Assembly (NCBI RefSeq): GCF_901538265.1
Contig: NZ_LR593886.1
Location: 4,671,738-4,735,737 of the forward strand
Reading direction: 5' to 3'
Length of the DNA stretch: 64,000 bases
Source: Gemmata massiliana
GTDB lineage: Bacteria; Planctomycetota; Planctomycetia; Gemmatales; Gemmataceae
The translations under genes and the position numbers were made by a program. Shown here piece after piece: positions 44,876 through 53,496 of the stretch; the first letter of the stretch is position 1; each line of letters opens with the position of its first letter. The notes under the pieces are model-generated. The model made no database searches. It saw nothing but the letters and a program-made list of their open reading frames with translations, and was not told where the DNA came from.

Positions 44876-46033
44876 TTAGCGGAACACGACCGCGGGTTCG
44901 AGAACCAGCACGCGGCGCAGGCTCACGGCGGCAGAAATCGTGATGATGACGGCCACTGCGCCCGCAGTGATCGCGAGCACCTGCCACGGGAAGTGGAACG
45001 CGGGCGGCGCGTTCGTTACCGCGCGCTCGAACACGTACCCGAAGAGCGCTGCGCCGCCGACACCGAGTCCGTACCCGATCGTGCCCACGACGATCGCTTG
45101 GAGCATAATCATCTGCACCAGGCGCAGGTTGCTCACACCCATTGCCTTGAGCGAACCGAACTGCTTCAGGTTTTCGACCGTGAACAGGTAGAACGTCTGC
45201 CCGGCGATCGCGCACCCGACGAAGAAGCCCAGCGCCACTGTGATCCCGAAGTTGATTGGGATGCCGGTCCGCTTCAGGTAGTAGCCGATGGTGGTCCAGA
45301 AGAACTGATCGTCTGTGAGCGCACGTAGGTCGCCGGTTTGCTCCTCAATGCGTGCGCACAGCGTTTCGGGCGTCACGCCGGTTTCGGCCTTCGCCAAAAT
45401 GAACGTGAGTGTTTTTCGCTCCTGGGGAACGTACTTCACCGCTTGCGTATAGGTGCAGTACAGGATCGGGAACGTCTGGAACGTCGGGTTGCACTTCGCC
45501 AGGCCGACGATCACCGCCCGCTTGTCGTTCATCTCGATCGTCTTGCCCGGGTGGAATGGTTCGTTCCCGTAGAGGTAGCGCCAGCCGAACTCGTCCATGA
45601 AGACCGCGTCCGGGCGGCGCAGGTCTTCCAGTTTGCCGTGCAGCAACTTCCCCTGTTCGAGCGCCGGGGCACCCACCAGGGTCGCGTCGTCCACGCCGAG
45701 CACGATGACTTGCTGGAAGTTGCCATCCTCAAGACGCGCGCGGCCCATGCCCTTGTACAGCCGCACCGCCCAGCGCACGCCCTCGACCCCGCGGACCCGG
45801 TACAGCGCGTTCTCCGAGAGCGGCTTGGTGTCGTCCACGAACTGCACGTTCCGGTCCATCACCCACAGGTCCGCGCCCTGGATGTCGCGGATCTGGCTCG
45901 TGGTGTTGCGCATCAGCCCGCAGAAGATCGCACTTTGTTGGGCCATCAGGAGCGCGGCGAAGCTCACACCGAACACGATGCCGAGGTACTTTGCCTTGTC
46001 CCCGGTCAGCATTTTGAGCGCGACCCAGTTCAT
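44876..46033 (-). CDS. ABC exporter permease (DevC/FtsX-like)
   Basis: 385 residues. Helix 1 (KYLGIVFGVSFAALLMAQ, about 14-31) is followed by a large periplasmic domain (35-255) and three C-terminal helices (about 262-285, 308-335, 350-372), the FtsX/MacB topology. The stretch FTVENLKQFGSLKAMGVSNLRLVQ between helices 2 and 3 is the typical coupling loop, seen closely in DevC of cyanobacterial glycolipid exporters. Works with the ATPase and adaptor encoded downstream. Starts 34 bases after the TetR gene. Confidence 0.9.
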   Translation of the reverse strand: MNWVALKMLTGDKAKYLGIVFGVSFAALLMAQQSAIFCGLMRNTTSQIRDIQGADLWVMDRNVQFVDDTKPLSENALYRVRGVEGVRWAVRLYKGMGRARLEDGNFQQVIVLGVDDATLVGAPALEQGKLLHGKLEDLRRPDAVFMDEFGWRYLYGNEPFHPGKTIEMNDKRAVIVGLAKCNPTFQTFPILYCTYTQAVKYVPQERKTLTFILAKAETGVTPETLCARIEEQTGDLRALTDDQFFWTTIGYYLKRTGIPINFGITVALGFFVGCAIAGQTFYLFTVENLKQFGSLKAMGVSNLRLVQMIMLQAIVVGTIGYGLGVGGAALFGYVFERAVTNAPPAFHFPWQVLAITAGAVAVIITISAAVSLRRVLVLEPAVVFR

Positions 46034-46067
46034 GTGTCACCCGTCGGATCGTGTGCTCGGATTTCAG

Positions 46068-46760
46068 TTACTTCTTGGCCTTCGACTTGTTGGCTTTCGC
46101 TGCGCCCGTGCTCGGAGCGCCGATCGGGTCCGCGTGCCCCAGCGCCGCGAGTGAGAACCGGATGATGTGATCGGCGACCGCAGTTGCATCGAGTGCGGCC
46201 ACGGCCTCTTTGCCGAAGATCAGTTCGGAAACCGGCCGGTTCTGCCGGTAGTAGAGGCACTGGCCGATGATGCTGAACCCGGTCATGAGCAGGTGCTGTT
46301 CGTCGAGGTGCGGGAGCATCTCGCGGAGGATCGCACGCAGCACGAACGCGACCGGCTGGATGAACTCGGACACGACGACGTGGGCCGCTTTCCCCGGATC
46401 GGCCATCTCGCGCATCATCAGCTTCATGGCGGATGTGCTAGCTGGCGTGTGCATCCGGGCGACCATCTCGCGGATGAACGCGCGCAGCTTTTCGACCGGC
46501 GGGGTGTCTGCAGAGATCGGGAACGGTTCCATCCGCGTCGCACAGACGTGCGCGCGCTTCACGGACTCGACGTACAGCTTTTCCTTGTCGCCGAAGTAGT
46601 AATTGACGGCCGCGATGTTGGCCCCGGCCGTGCGGCAAATGTCGCGCACCGTGGCCCCCTCGAACCCGCGCTCGGCGAACGCATCCTGGGCCGCGGCGAG
46701 CAGGCGCTCGCGGGCGTCGGCTTCTTCGTCGGGGGGAGCGGGCCGGGTATCGGGTGTCAT
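46068..46760 (-). CDS. TetR-family regulator of the ABC export operon
   Basis: 230 residues from the ATG at 46760. The N-terminal helix-turn-helix reads ARERLLAAAQDAFAERGF and ATVRDICRTAGANIAAVNYYFGDKEKLY, a canonical TetR DNA-binding domain. The ligand domain is of the CecR/YbiH type (C-terminal TetR_C with FIREMVARM and LMMREMADP). A Lys-rich tail ends the protein. It is the first gene of the exporter operon and its promoter is covered by two related inverted repeats, so autorepression released by an exported compound is likely. Confidence 0.92.
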   Translation of the reverse strand: MTPDTRPAPPDEEADARERLLAAAQDAFAERGFEGATVRDICRTAGANIAAVNYYFGDKEKLYVESVKRAHVCATRMEPFPISADTPPVEKLRAFIREMVARMHTPASTSAMKLMMREMADPGKAAHVVVSEFIQPVAFVLRAILREMLPHLDEQHLLMTGFSIIGQCLYYRQNRPVSELIFGKEAVAALDATAVADHIIRFSLAALGHADPIGAPSTGAAKANKSKAKK

Positions 46761-46774
46761 TGGAGTTCGTGGAA

Positions 46775-46832
46775 ATAAAACAAGCGTTTCAATTGAACGC
46801 TTGAAAGATATCAAACGTTTGTTTTATGTCAA
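46775..46832 (-). promoter_or_regulatory. Promoter and TetR operators of the ABC export operon
   Basis: Read leftward: -35 TTGACA at 46832-46827, a 16-base spacer, -10 TATCTT at 46810-46805. The perfect palindrome CAAACGTTTG (46812-46821) fills the spacer. A second inverted repeat, CAAGCGTT...AACGCTTG (46781-46803), covers the expected start of transcription. The outer sequences 46775-46789 and 46813-46827 are also inverted copies (14 of 15 bases). Repressor binding here would block RNA polymerase. Confidence 0.75.
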
Positions 46833-46895
46833 TAGAAAATGAGAAGTAACCGGAACGGGCTGATCGTGGGGAAGGGTGGGTCAGAAATGCACCCG

Positions 46896-46925
46896 CCCGC
46901 CAACACTTACGAGAGTGCTGACGGG
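46896..46925 (-). terminator. Terminator of the LOG-family gene
   Basis: CCCGCCAACACT (46896-46907) and AGTGCTGACGGG (46914-46925) form a 12-bp stem with two G-U-type mismatches and a 6-base loop. It lies 33 bases downstream of the LOG gene on the minus strand. Confidence 0.6.
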
Positions 46926-46957
46926 CAGGAGTTTGTTGGTGAAGGAGTGCGAACCGG

Positions 46958-47791
46958 CTACTTCTTGGCCCCGTTCCACCAGCGGCCGAAGCGCTCACCG
47001 AGCCACCACTTCGGCTGACAGTTCGGACCGTAGGTGAGGCCGAACCGCTTCATCGCGGTGTCGGTGATCCCGGACACCACTTCGCCTGGGTTGTCCGACA
47101 CGATCAGTTGATCCAGGTCGAGCGCGTTGATCGTGTTCTCGTTGACCATGAGCCGGAGCTGGTCGAGCAGCGGGCGCCAGTAATCGACGCCCATCAGTGC
47201 GACGGGGAACTGTTCGAGCTTGCCCGTCTGAATCAGTGTGGCGACCTCGAACAGTTCGTCGAGCGTGCCGAACCCGCCGGGCATCACCACGAACGCATAG
47301 CTGTACTTCACGAGCATCAGCTTGCGGACGAAAAAGTACTCGAAGTCGATCCACGAATCGACGTAGGGGTTCGGCTTCTGCTCCATCGGCAGTACGATGT
47401 TGCAGCCGAGCGAGCGCCCGCCCACGTCGCGTGCGCCGCGGTTGGCCGCCTCCATAATGCCGGGACCACCGCCGGTCATCACCGTGAACCCGGACTCGGC
47501 CAAATACTTGCCGACCTCGCGGGCCATTCCGTAGTAGCGGTGGTGCTCGTCGAATCGTGCGGACCCGAACACGGTTACGCACGGGCCGACGAAGTGCAAC
47601 TTGCGGAATCCGTAGACCAGTTCGCGGAAGATTTTGACCGCTTGCCAGAACTCGAACTTTCGCGCTTGCGGACCCTGGAGGAACTTCTTCGCTTCCGGGA
47701 CCGCACGGCCCGCGTGCCGTTGCCACTCACCGGACAGTTTGGCGGTGTCCGCCAGTTTGGTGATATCACTTTCAATCAATCGATCAGCCAT
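46958..47791 (-). CDS. LOG-family protein (nucleotide 5'-monophosphate phosphoribohydrolase type)
   Basis: 277 residues from the ATG at 47791; the longer frame to 47986 has no supporting site. The Rossmann core shows VTVFGSARF, VMTGGGPGIMEAANRGA and the hallmark PGGFGTLDE. LOG proteins, long misnamed lysine decarboxylases, cut the N-glycosidic bond of nucleoside 5'-monophosphates and can release free cytokinins. The N-terminal 70 residues are a helical extension seen in the TIGR00730-type subgroup. Transcribed after the TIM-barrel gene, 128 bases apart. Confidence 0.88.
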   Translation of the reverse strand: MADRLIESDITKLADTAKLSGEWQRHAGRAVPEAKKFLQGPQARKFEFWQAVKIFRELVYGFRKLHFVGPCVTVFGSARFDEHHRYYGMAREVGKYLAESGFTVMTGGGPGIMEAANRGARDVGGRSLGCNIVLPMEQKPNPYVDSWIDFEYFFVRKLMLVKYSYAFVVMPGGFGTLDELFEVATLIQTGKLEQFPVALMGVDYWRPLLDQLRLMVNENTINALDLDQLIVSDNPGEVVSGITDTAMKRFGLTYGPNCQPKWWLGERFGRWWNGAKK

Positions 47792-47919
47792 AGCGACTAC
47801 TCCGCCGCAGAAATGACGAATGACCCGGCGGAATCGAAGGGAAAACCGGGTAGTGCCTGTCTTCACTTCGTTGCGTGGGTCACTCGTGCCCGCGGTTGGA
47901 CTCTTCCCACTACCTACTA

Positions 47920-48744
47920 TTATTCGCGCGCGATACCGGCCTCTTGCATCAAATCCGCCGTGGCTCGATACGCTTCCGTTACCCACTCGACGATTTTTTC
48001 TGGCTCCGGCGAATACTCCAGTTCGATGCTAATTGCGCCACCGATGTCCAGTGCCGCGATCTCCTTCAAATAGGGCACGAAGTCCACAACACCGCGGCCC
48101 GGAGGAAGATCTCCGTGAACCTTTCCGTCGCAATCACTGATGTGAACATGGACGGCCTTACCCTTCAATGCGCGTAGCTCCTCGGGCCTGGCGCCCGCGA
48201 GCTGAAGGTGCGAAATGTCAATGTTCGCGCGCACGGCCGGGTGGTTCACGTCGTCGATGAACCGCACCATGTTTGGCACGTCGCTGAGCAGTGAGAGCTT
48301 GAACGGTTCGAGTTCGAGTGCGATATCGAGCCCGAGGTTTGCTGCGTAGTTGCCGAGCGTTTTCAGGTGCTCCACGCCGGTCTTCCACTGCTCCGCGGGC
48401 GTAATCACTTGGCGCTCCCAGATGTACTCGCCGAGTACGAGCAGGAGGTTCCGCGCGCCCAGTTCGTAGCAAAAATCGAGGTACGCGCAGCAGCGCCCGA
48501 GGTGAAAGCGTTGCACACTTGGGTTAAAGTCGACCAGCCCCACCGCGACGCACGCGACGCTCACGATGGGGAGGTCGGCACGCGCGCATTCGGTCCGGAT
48601 GAGCTTCCGCTCCTTCGCTCCGGTGTCGAGCGGGTCCGCGAAGATGTCGATGGTGTCGAACCCGATGGCTTTTGTCTGCTGAATACCGAACGCGGTGCCT
48701 TTACCCGCTTGCGCCCAGGCCGAGTTGATGAGTCCGAGTTTCAT
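47920..48744 (-). CDS. Sugar phosphate isomerase/epimerase (xylose isomerase-like TIM barrel)
   Basis: 274 residues from the ATG at 48744. Barrel strands carry the metal-site pattern of AP endonuclease family 2: LGLDIALELEPF (Glu), RANIDISHLQLAG (Asp/His), VHVHISDCDG (His, Asp) and AISIELEYSP (Glu). No signal peptide. Planctomycetes have many such enzymes for sugar or inositol isomerisation; substrate not determined. RCCAYLDFCYELGARNLLLV is typical of the group. Confidence 0.85.
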   Translation of the reverse strand: MKLGLINSAWAQAGKGTAFGIQQTKAIGFDTIDIFADPLDTGAKERKLIRTECARADLPIVSVACVAVGLVDFNPSVQRFHLGRCCAYLDFCYELGARNLLLVLGEYIWERQVITPAEQWKTGVEHLKTLGNYAANLGLDIALELEPFKLSLLSDVPNMVRFIDDVNHPAVRANIDISHLQLAGARPEELRALKGKAVHVHISDCDGKVHGDLPPGRGVVDFVPYLKEIAALDIGGAISIELEYSPEPEKIVEWVTEAYRATADLMQEAGIARE

Positions 48745-48929
48745 GGTAGTTCCGTATTTTCGTCTTCGGTAAGGGTGGGGGCTCCGCGCGCCCCCGCGCC
48801 CGGCTCGCACACACTAAACTCCGCACGCAAAACGCCAAACACAAAACGCCGAACACTGGCCCAACCCACCGGCAGCGGTACGTTGACCAGACCGCCCGGC
48901 GCAACGGGCACTCCCCCCGGACGGAATTG

Positions 48930-49775
48930 ATGCTGGAACACTTCGGCGATTACGGTTACATCGGCGTGTTCGTGGCGCTGATCGCGTCCGCGACGGTGGT
49001 CCCGTTGCCGGAGGAACTGCCGGTCATCACCGCGGGCATCCTGGTGGGGCACGAGGGGACGACGCTCCGGTGGTACATCATGCTACCGGTGCTGATGGCC
49101 GGCGTGGTGATCGGTGACGGCGCCCTGTACTGCATCGGCCGGTTCTGGGGGCGCAAGTTGCTCAACATCGGGTGGGTGCAGCGCAAGATCATCATGCCGG
49201 AGAAGCGCGAGCAGATCGAGAAGAACTTCCACGACCGCGGGATCATGATTCTGCTCGGGGCGCGCCTGCTGCCGGGCATCCGCGGACCGATCTTCATCGT
49301 GGCCGGGATGCTCCGGGTGCCGCTCGGTCGGTTCATGCTCGCGGACGCGATCTACGCCGTCCCGCTCGTCAACATCATCTTCTGGCTCTCCTACTTCCTC
49401 ACCGACCAGGTGCTTTTGGTTTTCAACAAGATCAACGAGTACAAACCGCAGGTCATCATTGCCATCCTGTCGGGGATCGCGGGCGCGATGATCCAGAAGT
49501 ACGTCTTCGGGCGCCACGTCTCGACCGGGGAACCACCGCACGTACCCACCATCATCGCCAAGCCCGCGGTCGCGGTGGGGCACGTTGTCGGTCAGGCGGT
49601 TGAAATCGCGGTCGATACTGTGACCGGTCGGCACCACGACAAACCGCCGGAGGGGGGCGTGCCTTCGCCCGATGGCGCAGCGGACCAAGAATTCGGCGTC
49701 CGCGTGCAGGAACCGAGTACCAATGGCACCGCGGCGCCTGTGAGCGAGAAGGTGGACGAAAAAGCGGGCGGGTGA
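48930..49775 (+). CDS. DedA-family membrane protein
   Basis: 281 residues from the ATG at 48930. Helices are at about 8-30, 45-68, 130-150, 155-178 and 185-203. Family motifs: PLPEELPVITAGIL near the re-entrant loop, GDGALYCIGRFWG, and FHDRGIMILLGARLLPGIRGPIFIVAG, whose Arg residues are conserved. DedA proteins act as lipid-carrier or phospholipid flippases dependent on the proton gradient. A disordered tail of about 75 residues rich in Pro, Gly and Glu is longer than usual. Confidence 0.92.
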   Translation: MLEHFGDYGYIGVFVALIASATVVPLPEELPVITAGILVGHEGTTLRWYIMLPVLMAGVVIGDGALYCIGRFWGRKLLNIGWVQRKIIMPEKREQIEKNFHDRGIMILLGARLLPGIRGPIFIVAGMLRVPLGRFMLADAIYAVPLVNIIFWLSYFLTDQVLLVFNKINEYKPQVIIAILSGIAGAMIQKYVFGRHVSTGEPPHVPTIIAKPAVAVGHVVGQAVEIAVDTVTGRHHDKPPEGGVPSPDGAADQEFGVRVQEPSTNGTAAPVSEKVDEKAGG

Positions 49776-49792
49776 TGTACCGCGCGGGCCAC

Positions 49793-51193
49793 TTATTTCG
49801 CCAGGGTGCCGTTCGTTTGCAGGCGCGACAGGTAGATGTGCCAGTCCTTCTCGAACGCGGTCAGGTCTTTCTCCACTAGTTCAGCGAACGCCTTTTTCGG
49901 ATCGCTCCCGCTGTTGAGCGCGGTCAGATACTTGTTGAACTCCTGCGTGCCGATGAGCTTGCGGTCGAACGTCAGGTAGTGGGCCAGTGCCCAGCACGAG
50001 AGGTAGGCCCGATCGGACGCGGCCTTCTGGTCCGCGTGCGACGCGATGAAGGCGTCGCGCCCGGTCGCTAGCAGGTCGCCGAGCGGAACGAGTGCATTAC
50101 CGTTCTTCAGCTTGAGCCAGTCTTTCGCACGCTGTAGGCGCTCTTTATCCGGGTGATCCGCGCGGAGTTCGCCGGCCTCCACCACGGCCGTCTCGAATAC
50201 CTGTGCCAGTCCCTCATTCAGCCACCGCGGAAGCTCGCCCGTTCCTTTCCCCTCCTTGACTTCTTCGGGCTTCAACGGCGGGTAAACGAACGTCGCGACG
50301 TAGGCGTGGAACGACTCGTGGTACAGCAGCGCGAAGAGTAACTTGCCGGTCGCGGTGTCGAACTTGATCCCGTTGTTCACATCGGCGGCGTACACGCGCT
50401 TCTTTTCGGCCGCGATCGTTTTCAAATGGCGCGTCAGTTCCTCGCCCTTGTACAGTTTGCGCACGCCGTCTTCGTAGCGGTCCAGCCCGGCGAGTTGCTG
50501 CGCGTGATGAACCCGGGCCGATTGTAAATCGGTGCCGAGGCGCGTCAGGTCGCTCCCGCACAGGATGCGGTTGTTCGTCACATCGAACACGGCGGGGTTT
50601 AGCACTTGCGCGCCGCCGAGCAGTGCCCTGTACTCGCCCGGATCAGTGGCGAGCATAATTTTCGTCGGGCGCCCGCTCTTAACCGTCGGCGGAAGGAACC
50701 GCGTGAACGCGGTATAGATCTGCTCCAGGCGCACCGCCGACCGGCGTGTGAGCTCCTCGGTACCGGTGCAGACGAGCGTGAAGTAATCGGAATCGTACAA
50801 CTTCGCGCCGCCCGGTTTTTCGGGCCAGTCCGCGGGCACGAGTTCCAGTGATTCCATTCGTTTGCGCTCGCCCTCGCCGGTCGGGTCCAACTCCGCGAGT
50901 TTCTCCTTCAGACTCTCACGGTCTTTGTCAGAGAGTTTCTTGGTGTCGGCAATTTCGGCTTTGGTCAGGAAGCTCGTGAGCGTGACCGTGGGGCGCCCCG
51001 GGGGGCGGGATACGGACTGGAACTCGATGCCGTCCGGCAACTCGCGCAGGATCAGCCCCTGTAATTTCGCGCCGTTGGTGAGCGTGATTTCGTCGAACGA
51101 CCAGTTCGACAGACCCGTTGGTTGCGCGGGCGGTTGTGCGCTCGTGACGGCACACGCGACGGTAACCAGGAGAGCGAGGAGTGCGCAACGCAT
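49793..51193 (-). CDS. Secreted DUF1570-type metalloprotease-like protein
   Basis: 466 residues with a signal peptide of about 19 (LALLVTVACAVTSAQ). The N-terminal 60 residues after the signal resemble an SH3-like LTNGAKLQGLILRELPDG segment. The catalytic region has HESFH (His292, Glu293, His296) and 31 residues later NEGLAQ with Glu327, an HExxH plus distal Glu arrangement of gluzincins. DUF1570 members are abundant in planctomycetes. The zinc site is complete, so proteolysis is plausible, but no member is well characterised to my knowledge. Convergent with the DedA gene, 17 bases apart. Confidence 0.85.
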   Translation of the reverse strand: MRCALLALLVTVACAVTSAQPPAQPTGLSNWSFDEITLTNGAKLQGLILRELPDGIEFQSVSRPPGRPTVTLTSFLTKAEIADTKKLSDKDRESLKEKLAELDPTGEGERKRMESLELVPADWPEKPGGAKLYDSDYFTLVCTGTEELTRRSAVRLEQIYTAFTRFLPPTVKSGRPTKIMLATDPGEYRALLGGAQVLNPAVFDVTNNRILCGSDLTRLGTDLQSARVHHAQQLAGLDRYEDGVRKLYKGEELTRHLKTIAAEKKRVYAADVNNGIKFDTATGKLLFALLYHESFHAYVATFVYPPLKPEEVKEGKGTGELPRWLNEGLAQVFETAVVEAGELRADHPDKERLQRAKDWLKLKNGNALVPLGDLLATGRDAFIASHADQKAASDRAYLSCWALAHYLTFDRKLIGTQEFNKYLTALNSGSDPKKAFAELVEKDLTAFEKDWHIYLSRLQTNGTLAK

Positions 51194-51282
51194 GGGTTCG
51201 TCCGGCGCGTTTGAGGGGACCTTAACTATTGTGCGTCCAGAACGGTAGGATTGGAAGTGAGTGTCTCGTTCGAGGGGGCTGA

Positions 51283-51909
51283 ATGGCTGTGTCTGATCTG
51301 GTGGTTGCCTTCACGGGCGCGAGTGGATCGCCTTACGGATTGCGGCTCGTGGAGGTGCTGCTGCGCGCGGGCAGGAACGTGCATCTGACCATCAGCCCGG
51401 CTGCGGTCGAAGTGCTCGACGCGGAAGCCGGCTCGACGGTCCGACTCAACACGGACGAATTCGACGCGGCGATCTTACTTGGATCGCGTGCGGACGGGTT
51501 GGATCTCACGCGGCTGCACTATCACCACTTCCGCGACTTCCGGGCCGGCATCGCGAGCGGATCGTTTCTTACGGGCGGGATGGTAATTTGCCCCTGTAGC
51601 CTCGGGACGCTCGCCGCGGTCGCGCACGGCATTTCGGAGAACCTGATTCACCGCGCCGCGGACGTTCACCTGAAGGAGCGGCGAAAACTGATCCTGGTGC
51701 CGCGCGAAACGCCTCTCGGTCTGATTGCGCTCAAAAACATGGTGGCGGTGACAGAAGCTGGGGCCGTCGTGCTTCCCGCGATGCCGGCTTTCTATACCCG
51801 GCCTCAAAATCTTGACGACATGGTGGATTTTGTTGTCGGCCGGATCTGTGACCAACTCGGGGTCGAACACGGGCTTTCGCGCCGCTGGGGGGAGCCAACG
51901 GGCGATTAG
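51283..51909 (+). CDS. ubiX: Flavin prenyltransferase UbiX
   Basis: 208 residues with GAGGGGG before the ATG. UbiX attaches a dimethylallyl group to FMN to make the prenyl-FMN cofactor of UbiD decarboxylases. Motifs: TGASGSPYGLRLVEVL (phosphate/FMN loop), SGSFLTGGMVICPCSLGTLA, HGISENLIHRAADVHLKE and RETPLGLIALKNM. All are canonical. No ubiD gene lies nearby in this window. Closed by a good terminator. Confidence 0.95.
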   Translation: MAVSDLVVAFTGASGSPYGLRLVEVLLRAGRNVHLTISPAAVEVLDAEAGSTVRLNTDEFDAAILLGSRADGLDLTRLHYHHFRDFRAGIASGSFLTGGMVICPCSLGTLAAVAHGISENLIHRAADVHLKERRKLILVPRETPLGLIALKNMVAVTEAGAVVLPAMPAFYTRPQNLDDMVDFVVGRICDQLGVEHGLSRRWGEPTGD

Positions 51910-51911
51910 CG

Positions 51912-51958
51912 CCCGAATTTGCCACGAACCGTCCGAACTTTCGGCAAGTTCGGGTTTT
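51912..51958 (+). terminator. Rho-independent terminator of ubiX
   Basis: CCCGAATTTGCC (51912-51923) pairs with GGCAAGTTCGGG (51943-51954) with one G-U pair and is followed by TTTT. It starts 3 bases after the stop codon. Confidence 0.85.
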
Positions 51959-52032
51959 CTGTTCTATGTTCAATCCGCTGCACCTCGCGTGAGGTGGACG
52001 CGCCCCTCCAAAAACTCTGGAATCGATGGGCT

Positions 52033-53427
52033 ATGGCAGCCATTGCCCCGGTTTCTACTGCCGATCTGCTTGCCCTCATCAAGCGGAGTAACGTGCTCCC
52101 GACGGCGCGTCTCGTCGCGCTCCCGGGACCGGAATCGCTTTCGGACGACCCTCGCCGGGCCGCGGCCGAACTGGTTCAAAAGAAATTCCTCACCAAGTTC
52201 CAAAGCACGCAGCTCCTGGCCGGGCGCTACAAAGGCTTCCGGATCGGGCCGTATGTGGTTCAAGATCTGCTCGGGCGCGGGGGGATGGGGGCGGTTTATC
52301 TGGGGCAACATCTGGAACTGAACCGCAAAGTCGCGATCAAGGTGCTCGCACCGGTTCGCGGAGAGGTTCAGCAACTCGCCACGGAGCGGTTCCTGCGGGA
52401 AGCCCGCGCTGCGGCCGCGTTGGATCACCCGAACATCGTCCGTGTCTTCGACGTGGCCCGGCACAACGACACGCCGTACCTCGTGATGGAGTTCGTGGAC
52501 GGCGAAACGCTTCAGGAAACACTTGATCGGGACGGGAGCGTTCCACCCGAGGTCGCGGCGGAGTATATCGCACAGGCCGCGTCCGGGCTTCAGCACGCCC
52601 ACGAGCGCGGGTTCATTCACCGCGACATCAAACCGGGGAACCTGATCCGCGACCGATTTGGGGTGGTGAAGGTATTGGACATGGGTCTGGCCCGGTCCGG
52701 GAGCGAGGAAGACAAACTGACCGAAGTGCTCGATCGTGGAGCAGTGGTCGGCACCGCCGACTTCATCTCTCCCGAACAGGCCATCAACGCCCCAAACATC
52801 GACGGACGCGCGGACATTTACAGCCTGGGCGCGACGCTGTTCACGCTGCTCGTGGGTAAGACGCCGTTCGACGGGAACACGACCCAGAAGCTGATCCAAC
52901 ACCAAATGAAGGACGCGCCGGCGATCGCCGATCTCAAGCCGGATCTCCCGGAGGGGTTGCCCGAGATCGTCACCCGGATGCTCGCGAAAAAGGCGTCCGA
53001 CCGGTACCAAACGGCCGCGGAAGTGATTACCGCTCTCGAGCCGTGGGCGGGGCACAGTTCTCACGTGGCGACGGGCCTTTCGCGCACGAAGGTCGGGCAA
53101 TCGTCGAGTCGTCACTCCGCGGTCGGGTGGTCCTCGTACGGTAGCTCGAACCGCCTTCGGGCCGTGCCTCTGGGGGCGAAACCGGCCGATTCGGGCGAAC
53201 TCGACCTCTCGAACGCGGGGAAGGCCACGATCGCACTTTCCGGTGCAGAAACGGCCCGGTCGCGCACTCCTGTTGTTGTGCCGGTTCCCGTTCGTGACGT
53301 TCCCGTCGAGCCGGTAACCGTGACCCCGCGCCGCGCCGGAAGCGGGGGGATGGGACTCGTCGTTGGTTTGGCGTTCGGGATGCTCGTGGCCGGTATGCTG
53401 ATCGGTTGGCTGGCCTTCGCGCGTTAA
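52033..53427 (+). CDS. Membrane-anchored Ser/Thr protein kinase
   Basis: 464 residues from the ATG at 52033. Residues 1-70 are a helical leader (FLTKFQSTQLLAGRYKGFRIG) typical of planctomycete kinases. The kinase domain covers about 72-340: glycine loop GRGGMGAVY, VAIKVL lysine, HRDIKPGN catalytic loop, a DMG triplet in place of DFG, and GTADFISPEQA in the activation segment. After a Ser/Thr/Pro-rich linker a single C-terminal helix (GMGLVVGLAFGMLVAGMLIGW) anchors it, with almost nothing outside. DMG replacing DFG keeps the metal-binding Asp. Substrates unknown. Confidence 0.93.
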   Translation: MAAIAPVSTADLLALIKRSNVLPTARLVALPGPESLSDDPRRAAAELVQKKFLTKFQSTQLLAGRYKGFRIGPYVVQDLLGRGGMGAVYLGQHLELNRKVAIKVLAPVRGEVQQLATERFLREARAAAALDHPNIVRVFDVARHNDTPYLVMEFVDGETLQETLDRDGSVPPEVAAEYIAQAASGLQHAHERGFIHRDIKPGNLIRDRFGVVKVLDMGLARSGSEEDKLTEVLDRGAVVGTADFISPEQAINAPNIDGRADIYSLGATLFTLLVGKTPFDGNTTQKLIQHQMKDAPAIADLKPDLPEGLPEIVTRMLAKKASDRYQTAAEVITALEPWAGHSSHVATGLSRTKVGQSSSRHSAVGWSSYGSSNRLRAVPLGAKPADSGELDLSNAGKATIALSGAETARSRTPVVVPVPVRDVPVEPVTVTPRRAGSGGMGLVVGLAFGMLVAGMLIGWLAFAR

Positions 53428-53496
53428 TTCACCTCGGCTGGTGTAACTCTGTACCCCAAGATAGTATGACGGAGTCCCGAAACCGGAGGCTCCGTT

